Positions 6,999 through 11,809 of a stretch of DNA of 11,809 bases are shown here, one piece after another. The DNA is from JABWBR01 sp036741235. GTDB taxonomy: Bacteria > Bacteroidota > Bacteroidia > Chitinophagales > Saprospiraceae. Location: positions 1 to 11,809 of the forward strand of contig DAINSQ010000143.1 in NCBI GenBank assembly GCA_036741235.1, written 5' to 3'. Under the pieces are notes generated by a model. The model had not been told where the DNA came from, made no database searches, and was given only the letters and a program-made list of their open reading frames with translations. Within the stretch, counting starts at the first letter, position 1. Every line of letters starts with the position of its first letter. A program made the position numbers and the translations under genes.

Positions 6999-7346
6999 TT
7001 ACCCCTCCGTCCCCAAATGCTTTTTCCCTGGCTGAACATGTTTGAGTATGCTCCAAACCGTCCGCTCGGAGATATTAAAGCGATGCGCCAGGGCGCTGAC
7101 TGTCAGGGTTTTGTGCCCCTCCAGTTCCTCATTTAGTTTTCTGTATTCGTTGATCACCGCGTAGCGCTGGATGAGCGCCGGCGGTATGAGATCCTGATCT
7201 ATTAAAAAAGTCAGCATTTGGTTTTCTGTTTTGCTCAGCCCATGTCGCTCGCAGTAGGATTCGAAGTTGTCGCGCAAGTGCGCTTCAAAGCGGTCAACCA
7301 GGAGTTTTCTCTGTGGTTTCATATGCGATACCTTTGGGCTATTCAT
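6999..7346 (-). CDS. Small helix-turn-helix protein, probable regulator
   Basis: A 115-residue protein. An N-terminal helical part (about 12-75, including FESYCERHGLSKTENQMLTF at 28-47) precedes a helix-turn-helix at about 81-103 (TVSALAHRFNISERTVWSIL), followed by a basic tail. The domain resembles DeoR/resolvase-like winged or simple HTHs, but I cannot assign a family. It heads the minus-strand gene cluster, with its own promoter and a perfect inverted repeat between promoter and start codon, which fits an autoregulator. An ATG at 7322 (M9) is an alternative start. The gap to the nucleoside phosphorylase gene is 78 bases with no clear terminator, so read-through is likely. It may control the whole cluster; this is inference from position. 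Confidence 0.8.
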   Translation of the reverse strand: MNSPKVSHMKPQRKLLVDRFEAHLRDNFESYCERHGLSKTENQMLTFLIDQDLIPPALIQRYAVINEYRKLNEELEGHKTLTVSALAHRFNISERTVWSILKHVQPGKKHLGTEG

Positions 7347-7347
7347 A

Positions 7348-7368
7348 AGCTATATAACACGTATAGCT
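7348..7368 (-). promoter_or_regulatory. Inverted repeat in leader of HTH gene, candidate operator
   Basis: A perfect 7-bp inverted repeat, AGCTATA (7348-7354) and TATAGCT (7362-7368), with a 7-base centre. It lies between the predicted transcription start (about 7374) and the ATG at 7346 of the HTH gene. The position suits a repressor operator or a leader hairpin that covers the start codon. The arms are AT-rich, so an operator is more likely than a stable RNA hairpin. Confidence 0.5.
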
Positions 7369-7380
7369 GGGCAACTAGTA

Positions 7381-7412
7381 CAAATATAACTACCGGGGGA
7401 TAATCATTCAAT
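7381..7412 (-). promoter_or_regulatory. Bacteroidota-type promoter for HTH gene
   Basis: On the minus strand, ATTG (7412-7409; 3 of 4 to TTTG) is followed after 20 bases by TATATTTG (7388-7381), a full match to the -7 consensus TAnnTTTG. Transcription would start near 7374, giving a leader of about 28 bases to the ATG at 7346. Confidence 0.6.
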
Positions 7413-7669
7413 TACATTTTCACCCCCATTCCCCTTGCTTTTTTAATTCGAATTTTGATAATATTGCTTTCAGTCAAACTCGCCATAATCACGCCTTCAG
7501 GCACGGTGCAATGGTGCATTGATTCGTTTTTTTTGAATTAAATATTTGAAAATTAGTTTTTTAGATGTAAATTAGCTTTTGATGCCAATAGCGCCCGCTC
7601 TCTTCTTGGGCAAACGTGGGTAGTTCAGTTCAGCTATTGAAATTTCCCCGCATAAAATATATATATCTT
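7413..7669. other. AT-rich intergenic region upstream of helical protein gene
   Basis: Divergent gap between the HTH gene promoter and the plus-strand gene at 7670. It is AT-rich with T-runs. Two 8-mers in direct repeat (GGTGCAAT at 7505-7512, GGTGCATT at 7513-7520) overlap an inverted repeat CAATG-GTG-CATTG (7509-7521). This could be a binding site for a regulator of the plus-strand gene. I found no pair of elements matching TTTG and TAnnTTTG at the right spacing, so the promoter of the downstream gene is not placed. No coding frame or RNA gene is evident. Confidence 0.4.
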
Positions 7670-9121
7670 ATGAAAAACAGCAAATTTCTTGATACGCTTC
7701 GCACACTCAATAAAGACGAGTTATCGGCATTCGGCAAGCACCTCGCCAGGAACTACGGCAAAGAAAAAATTGCGCTAGACGTGTTTGACTATATAAAGGC
7801 GTTTTTTCCAGATTACTGCGACGACAAGAAGCTCGATATAGCTTATGCTTACAAAAAGATTTTTGGCGGCGATATCGCAAATGATCCCTACAACCGTAAA
7901 AAAATACTCAATGCGCTTTCCGATTTGAATGGCAGGCTGAAAGAATTTTTGCTCTGGCAAAAGTCGGGCGATGAATCGCTGGAAAGCCGGATTTTGTGGC
8001 TTTTAATTGCGAAAGAAAGAGGACTTAAACACGAAGAAGACAAGCAGTTCGAGTCAATCAGAGCCCATATTACGGCTTCCTCAATAAAAAGTACAGCCGA
8101 TCTGCTTAAAGGTATCCTGGTCAATTACAGCTATTATTATACGCCAACGAATAGTAAGTTGAAGAACAGGCAGTTTGCATTGGCGCAATGTACAACTGAT
8201 CTCGATAAATACTACGCGATCACTCGTTTGAAGTTGGCATGTGAAGTGGCTACACTCCAGAACTTAACAGATGCAACATTTCAACAAAACTGGCAGCTAC
8301 ACATTGATAGTATTATGAAATGGCCGGGCCTTGCCGAAGAGCCCTTGTTTCAAATATATACGGAAGCATTCAGATTTATTGTTGAGCAAAGCGAAGCTGC
8401 TTTTTATAAAACAGAAGACTTGCTGGAGCGCAATTTACAAATAATTGGGAAGGAAGAGTTACATGTCATACTCAGCTATCTCCACAATTTTACTGCTCGC
8501 CAAATCAGACAAAACAAGCCGGAATATGTGCCAATTATCCATCGATTGAATCGCCTCGCCCTGGAACAGGGGTACTTCCAGCGGCCAGGATTTATTTCGC
8601 CTACTCAGTTTACCAATGTTGTTACTATCGCCTGTGACCAGGGAGATTTGGACTGGGCAAACTTATTTATTACTCAATGCAGTCCTTATCTCAAAAAACA
8701 ACAAATCGAGGATACTGTCAAACTTGCCAATTCCATAGTTTTATTTAAGAAAAAACAATATGATGAAGTCCTTAAGGAATTAGGCAATGTCGATTTTATT
8801 GATTTAGAACACGCAATACGATCAAAGTCGCTCGTTATCAGGTGTATGTATGAGTTGAAATGTGATAGCCCCCAATTTGACAGCTATTACCATGCTTTTG
8901 AAATTTTCTTGTACCGGAAGAAGAAGAAACGACCGGAGGCCGTGAATTCTTTGCTTAATTTCATTCGGTTGCTCAAACTCATTTATGAGGGAAATACACC
9001 TCGCGCTACGCTTGTTGAAAAGATTAACGCTACTAGTTCATTGTATTATCGCGACTGGCTGCTAGAGAAAGCAGCCGGTAATACAAGTCAATATGCCGCC
9101 CAAAGGCGTAAAAGGCTTTGA
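7670..9121 (+). CDS. Large helical protein, unknown function (Bacteroidota-type paralogous family)
   Basis: A 483-residue protein without signal peptide or membrane segment. The sequence is nearly all helical, with TPR-like spacing of helices. The N-terminus has the shape of a recurring hypothetical family of Bacteroidota: a short LxxLRTLNKDEL stretch (7-18), FGKHLARNYG (21-30), then a helical part up to NALSDLNGRLKEFLLWQK (81-98). The C-terminus has FLYRKKKKRPEAVNSLLNF (with long basic helix) and ends DWLLEKAAGNTSQYAAQ, also typical of that family. I recognise the pattern but know no function. The ATG at 7670 is preferred over a GTG at 7616, since the extra residues (KFPRIKYIYL) look like translated leader and a polyadenine-rich sequence precedes the ATG. 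It stands alone on the plus strand and converges on the next gene with an 18-base gap. Confidence 0.82.
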   Translation: MKNSKFLDTLRTLNKDELSAFGKHLARNYGKEKIALDVFDYIKAFFPDYCDDKKLDIAYAYKKIFGGDIANDPYNRKKILNALSDLNGRLKEFLLWQKSGDESLESRILWLLIAKERGLKHEEDKQFESIRAHITASSIKSTADLLKGILVNYSYYYTPTNSKLKNRQFALAQCTTDLDKYYAITRLKLACEVATLQNLTDATFQQNWQLHIDSIMKWPGLAEEPLFQIYTEAFRFIVEQSEAAFYKTEDLLERNLQIIGKEELHVILSYLHNFTARQIRQNKPEYVPIIHRLNRLALEQGYFQRPGFISPTQFTNVVTIACDQGDLDWANLFITQCSPYLKKQQIEDTVKLANSIVLFKKKQYDEVLKELGNVDFIDLEHAIRSKSLVIRCMYELKCDSPQFDSYYHAFEIFLYRKKKKRPEAVNSLLNFIRLLKLIYEGNTPRATLVEKINATSSLYYRDWLLEKAAGNTSQYAAQRRKRL

Positions 9122-9146
9122 GCGGCACACTATGTAACATCAAAGC
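9115..9146. terminator. Possible shared weak terminator at convergent gene ends
   Basis: GCTTTGA (9115-9121) and TCAAAGC (9140-9146) are a perfect 7-bp inverted repeat with an 18-base loop. Each arm holds the TGA stop codon of one of the two convergent genes. The arm is short, the loop long and a T-run is missing, so the terminator role is doubtful. Confidence 0.25.
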
Positions 9147-9520
9147 AGGATCAGATCGTCAAAAACAATGGATGCTGATTGCTCTTCGCCACAAATTGCA
9201 ACAAGGTGAAAGGTATAGGTCCCTGCCTGCAAATTGGAATACAGTATTGACTTGTTACCGGTAATGGTTTCTGCGCTGGTATAATTGTCCTCCCGTCGGT
9301 AGTACCAGACTTTGAAACTGACGTCCTCCTCGTTGTGATTCCAGGTAATACTTACCCCGTTGTAGTTTTGCACATTAATAACCGCATTGATAGGCGTTTC
9401 GCAGGTACAATCAAGCCTCGGCGGCTTTGCGGCAGTAATTTGCACCGGTTTTACAACCGCTGCCAAAAGCAGTAACAGGCTTGCTAGCGCCATACGCCAG
9501 TTGATCATCTTTGTTCTCAT
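9140..9520 (-). CDS. Small exported protein with Fn3-like domain
   Basis: A 126-residue exported protein. Residues 1-31 form a signal peptide: basic start (MRTKMINWR), hydrophobic core (11-23), possible cleavage around ITAA. The rest (33-126) resembles one fibronectin type III or similar Ig-like beta-sandwich: GVSITWNHNEEDVSFKVWYY (55-74), then YSNLQAGTYTFHLVAICG (94-111) with the usual L-x-x-G-x-Y-x-F strand pattern. Three cysteines (Cys38, Cys40, Cys110) could form a disulfide. Such proteins are usually surface or periplasmic binding modules; the ligand is unknown. The start at 9520 is chosen because the earlier ATG at 9571 would put 17 extra residues before the signal peptide. It is alone on the minus strand, with the end 18 bases from the convergent gene. 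Confidence 0.72.
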   Translation of the reverse strand: MRTKMINWRMALASLLLLLAAVVKPVQITAAKPPRLDCTCETPINAVINVQNYNGVSITWNHNEEDVSFKVWYYRREDNYTSAETITGNKSILYSNLQAGTYTFHLVAICGEEQSASIVFDDLILL

Positions 9521-9623
9521 CGTTGAATAATTAGGAATAAAAAAAAATGATGACAGGCTATCGGCAAGCACGACAGAAGGCAGCCTCTACCACCGTCGCA
9601 TAGCAATGGCAGTGCAGCATTAG

Positions 9624-9641
9624 TTTTTCAAACTTGAAAAA
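9624..9641. repeat. 8-bp inverted repeat with 2-base centre
   Basis: TTTTTCAA-AC-TTGAAAAA is an almost perfect palindrome within the 314-base non-coding stretch 9521-9834, about 100 bases upstream of the Fn3-like gene on the minus strand. It might be an operator. A 2-base loop argues against an RNA hairpin. Confidence 0.45.
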
Positions 9642-9744
9642 TTATCTTTCAGGCGGCTCTGGGCGAACTACACTTGTCAGGTGTCGGCAAATGCAGGAGT
9701 TATTGCCTTTACCGTACCGGGCTTGTTCATCAATTCTGACGTGA

Positions 9745-9752
9745 CAAAGTTA
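9745..9752 (-). promoter_or_regulatory. Possible -7 element for Fn3-like gene
   Basis: The minus strand reads TAACTTTG, a full match to TAnnTTTG, but the -33 position has TTCA-like sequence rather than TTTG. If used, the leader to the ATG at 9520 would be about 220 bases and contain the palindrome at 9624-9641. The rest of the 9521-9834 gap is AT-rich near the HTH-PLD gene end, with a direct repeat TTTATGTAAA at about 9798-9817, and holds no gene I can support. Confidence 0.35.
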
Positions 9753-9834
9753 TTTCGATAAATACGAAATGAATTTAAATAATTGATTTATAGATTTTTA
9801 TGTAAATTTATGTAAATTGACAATTGCGATCTGA

Positions 9835-10722
9835 TCACTTGTTAATTGGCTTTGCATGTTGGATGAGTTGCTGAAGGGAATTCCAATAGCGTTTATAGAG
9901 GGTAGAATTGGCGCTTTTCTCAAATTCAATAACAGGGCAGTTCGCCCTTGATTCGCCGTAAATATAGTGTGAGATCATCATTTTTCCATTGACGGAATGG
10001 CCGTCAACAGCGAGGAAGTGATTATAGGGAATGTGTTTATAGGTATATATTTCAAATGCGCCGGCGAGTTTTTTTTCGATAAATCCATTTTGTATTTGAA
10101 TAAGCTGTTGAATGACTTGTCGAATTGTTTCAATGCTTTTTGCTTCATGCGGTTGTACGCGTTTCCTGTCGTCAAAATATAGTCTGGCTTCGTTGCATTC
10201 CGGATCCAATAAATAGCATTTAAAATTGACGCCTTTTTCGAGTAATGCCTCGATTTTTGAGGCAAATTCCCATTCTCCTCTATTGATAAAATAAGACGCA
10301 AAAGTATGCAGGGTGACGCCAAACTCAATTACTTCAAACTGGGCTGTGGAAATAAAGGCGACTTTTTCTGAAATAGGCAATCTGCCGTTTTCGTGAAATG
10401 CATAACCGGGCTTGGCAATTATAGAGGGATCGCGAATATCAAGCGGCGGTATTGCTACCGGCGTCCATTCGCTTTTATCCAAAGGCGTAAACGCGTCGTT
10501 TTTCCATTCCATGCCAGCCTCCAGGCGCACCAGTTCCTGAATCCCCTGGCAAACCAGTTGAAGGGTGGCGGGCCTTACGTTCTTTCCATTCAACACGTTG
10601 CTCAAGGTAGGCTCGGATATTGTTTTCCCAAGGCGCCTTAATTTTTTTACCACGGTGCTTTGGTCGTAATAATGTTGTTTTTTTAGTAAATCGATTCCTG
10701 CTTTGATGATTGTTATTTCCAT
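9835..10722 (-). CDS. HTH regulator with degenerate PLD-like C-terminal domain
   Basis: A 295-residue cytosolic protein. The N-terminus (about 1-60) is a helix-turn-helix resembling the Cro/XRE type, with STVVKKLRRLGKTISEPTLS (22-41) followed by NVLNGKNVRPATLQLVCQGI (42-61). The C-terminal part (about 120-290) looks like a single phospholipase-D-type domain as found in HTH regulators (DUF5919-like): strand FEVIEFGVTLHTFASYF (129-145), GVNFKCYLLDPECNEAR (164-180), then the motif region. Where the PLD motif HxKxxxxD would lie, the sequence is YNHFLAVD (233-240), so the His is replaced by Tyr and the Lys by His, while Asp240 is kept. It is therefore probably a non-catalytic sensor or binding domain. 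It is divergent from the plus-strand beta-barrel gene, with a 198-base gap. The regulated genes are unknown. Confidence 0.78.
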   Translation of the reverse strand: MEITIIKAGIDLLKKQHYYDQSTVVKKLRRLGKTISEPTLSNVLNGKNVRPATLQLVCQGIQELVRLEAGMEWKNDAFTPLDKSEWTPVAIPPLDIRDPSIIAKPGYAFHENGRLPISEKVAFISTAQFEVIEFGVTLHTFASYFINRGEWEFASKIEALLEKGVNFKCYLLDPECNEARLYFDDRKRVQPHEAKSIETIRQVIQQLIQIQNGFIEKKLAGAFEIYTYKHIPYNHFLAVDGHSVNGKMMISHYIYGESRANCPVIEFEKSANSTLYKRYWNSLQQLIQHAKPINK

Positions 10723-10854
10723 ATATGGTTTCTCATTTCGCTTTCAATATCGGTTTTTTATCTGTTTCCGGCAAATTGAATTGCGCTCCTGTCGTCGATT
10801 AATTCCCCCTTTTCAGCTTGCCAATCCTGTCATTCAGTCATAAAATGCCGCCGT

Positions 10855-10864
10855 CGGCGCGCCG
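10855..10864. promoter_or_regulatory. GC-rich palindrome upstream of promoter
   Basis: CGGCGCGCCG is a perfect 10-bp palindrome, five bases upstream of the -33 box of the next gene. It could bind a regulator, but such a GC-rich palindrome can also occur by chance. Confidence 0.25.
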
Positions 10865-10869
10865 GGGCC

Positions 10870-10900
10870 TTTACAACGGCCTGCAATCTCATTATCTTTG
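10870..10900 (+). promoter_or_regulatory. Bacteroidota-type promoter
   Basis: TTTA (10870-10873; 3 of 4 to TTTG), 19 bases, then TATCTTTG (10893-10900), a full TAnnTTTG match. Transcription would begin near 10907, giving a leader of about 14 bases before the ATG at 10921. The short leader makes translation from a true ribosome binding site doubtful. Confidence 0.65.
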
Positions 10901-10920
10901 CGCTATTGATTGAACAACCT

Positions 10921-11688
10921 ATGACCCGACTGTTGCCTATTGCACTCTTGCTCTGCTTTGGTTTCCCTTTGGCAGCGCAAGAGCTTCCGTTCAAGTTTCC
11001 CAAGCCGATCAGAACGATCTGGGTCGGCGCAGGCTGGTCAAACTGGTCTTTTCGCGACGATGCCTACGCGCCCGGCGCCGTTTTTCGATCCGGCGTCGCT
11101 ACGGTGCGTATCGGGCATATGCGCGAGCAGGGGCAATGGCTCAATTTTACGGAAGGTATGGTCGGCATCGGCAGATTACATACCATGCAGGAAGCAGCTT
11201 TCGATTCGCTTTTGCTACCTGTAAAAGGCCCTGTGATCCAGGTCGGATCTACCCACAAAGGCATGCAGATGAGAGACCTCAACGGTATGCGCTACAGATC
11301 GAGTATGACCCTGATCGAAACGCTGTATTACCCCCGGTATGTGCGACCCGGGCTCGCAGCCTCTTCTACGATCAGTTCGGAAATGGCTTTTGAGCCCACC
11401 CAAAGGCGCGGCGCTACGCTGTCGCTCCGCCTCAGTATACCGCTTTTGGGATGGATTACGCGCTGGCAAAAAGACGACGCTCAACCCGGCAAATACAAAA
11501 AGGTCAGGAAACTATCGGGTATGAAATCTTTGCAATCAGCTAATTTGTCGCTGCATGGCCAGTATTTTTTTAATCAAAGTCTCTCAGCCGGCTTCCAATG
11601 GCGATTGACTTCGCTGACCTACAAACGCGGCGATCTGCTGAAAATGAAGGAAGATGCCTGGTATGTGTATGTGGCAGGACATTATTAA
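10921..11688 (+). CDS. Exported protein, probable outer-membrane beta-barrel
   Basis: A 255-residue exported protein with a signal peptide of about 20 residues ending LAAQ. The rest is rich in alternating hydrophobic and polar residues typical of beta strands, with strands such as TIWVGAGWSNWSF (32-44), GATLSLRLSIPLL (164-176), ANLSLHGQYFF (207-217), SAGFQWRLTSLTY (222-234) and the final AWYVYVAGHY ending in an aromatic residue. This pattern suggests a small beta-barrel of the outer membrane, but I recognise no family. The ATG at 10921 follows a well-matched promoter; an upstream in-frame TTG (10906) would coincide with the transcription start and is not used. The last codon and TAA overlap the first unit of the right-edge repeat. 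No partner gene is beside it; the divergent HTH-PLD gene is the only neighbour. Confidence 0.72.
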   Translation: MTRLLPIALLLCFGFPLAAQELPFKFPKPIRTIWVGAGWSNWSFRDDAYAPGAVFRSGVATVRIGHMREQGQWLNFTEGMVGIGRLHTMQEAAFDSLLLPVKGPVIQVGSTHKGMQMRDLNGMRYRSSMTLIETLYYPRYVRPGLAASSTISSEMAFEPTQRRGATLSLRLSIPLLGWITRWQKDDAQPGKYKKVRKLSGMKSLQSANLSLHGQYFFNQSLSAGFQWRLTSLTYKRGDLLKMKEDAWYVYVAGHY

Positions 11689-11760
11689 TGTGCTGATTTG
11701 CTAATTTGCTAATGTGCTAATGTGCTAATTTGCTAATTTGCTAATTTGCTAATGTGCTAA
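11686..11760. repeat. 8-bp tandem repeat (TKTGCTRA), nine units
   Basis: Nine head-to-tail 8-bp units from 11689 (first TGTGCTGA, then TTTGCTAA or TGTGCTAA). The array begins inside the stop codon of the beta-barrel gene: TTAATGTGCTGATT (11685-11698) is the same text as the reverse complement of the left-edge repeat units. Confidence 0.88.
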
Positions 11761-11809
11761 TTCGACCGAAGGCTAACGAAGTGAGTCCCGATTGAAAATC
11801 GGGGGAGTC
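11756..11809. repeat. Composite intergenic repeat, right copy
   Basis: GCTAATTCGACCGAAGG (11756-11772), 11 extra bases, then GAGTCCCG (11783-11790), matching the module at 1-25. CCCGATT (11787-11793) and AATCGGG (11797-11803) form a 7-bp hairpin with a 3-base loop. The window ends inside this element. Confidence 0.7.

Noticed and set aside
7616..7669. GTG start giving 18 more residues for the helical protein
   Set aside because: The extra residues do not resemble the family start, and the ATG at 7670 opens the conserved helical part.
10772..10779. TCAATTTG on the minus strand as a promoter for the HTH-PLD gene
   Set aside because: It has one mismatch in the TA positions and no TTTG-like box at the right distance.
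11689..11760. Second array as a CRISPR or origin iterons
   Set aside because: The units are 8-bp head-to-tail copies without spacers, and no replication gene is nearby.
1..11809. The two edge elements as ends of a transposon
   Set aside because: They are in direct rather than inverted orientation, no target duplication can be seen, and no transposase or integrase is present.

Overview
The window looks like a chromosomal piece from a member of the Bacteroidota, probably from the Saprospiria/Chitinophagia side. Three things support this: -33/-7 promoter elements of the Bacteroidota type (TTTG-like box, about 19-20 bases, TAnnTTTG); an AmgK-like kinase fused to a RapZ C-terminal domain; and short AT-poor tandem repeats that run into gene ends. 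No rRNA or tRNA gene, transposase, integrase or CRISPR array was seen.

Layout. The left edge (1-228) and right edge (11686-11809) carry the same composite repeat family: runs of TGCTGAT/TGCTAAT units next to a TTCGACCGAAG...GAGTCCCG module with a hairpin. From 7346 leftwards to 204, eight genes lie on the minus strand with short gaps. In transcription order they are: a small helix-turn-helix (HTH) protein (with its own promoter and a palindrome in the 5' leader); an MTA/SAH-nucleosidase-like nucleoside phosphorylase with a helical and glycine-rich C-terminal tail; a single-pass membrane protein; two exported paralogues with FlgO/CsgG-like domains; a DoxX-like membrane protein; the kinase-RapZ fusion; and an alpha/beta hydrolase. 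To the right are a large helical protein of unknown function (+), a small exported Fn3-like protein (-), an HTH regulator with a degenerate PLD-like domain (-), and an exported probable beta-barrel protein (+) with a clear promoter.

The most interesting part is 2871-7346. The C-terminus of the nucleoside phosphorylase and the N-terminus of the membrane protein, encoded next to each other, share a 13-residue motif (S-x-I-S-x-G-x-x-x-H-x-G-D). Tails of this kind occur in bacterial conflict and signalling proteins as small assembly elements. My inference is that the phosphorylase is a cytosolic effector docked to the membrane protein, whose outer part works with the two exported FlgO/CsgG-like proteins. 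This would be an envelope-linked sensing or defence module. The three envelope genes are visibly more AT-rich than the phosphorylase and the genes further left, which suggests a separate origin.

The DoxX, kinase-RapZ and hydrolase genes are more ordinary chromosomal genes. They may simply follow in the same direction rather than act in the same system.
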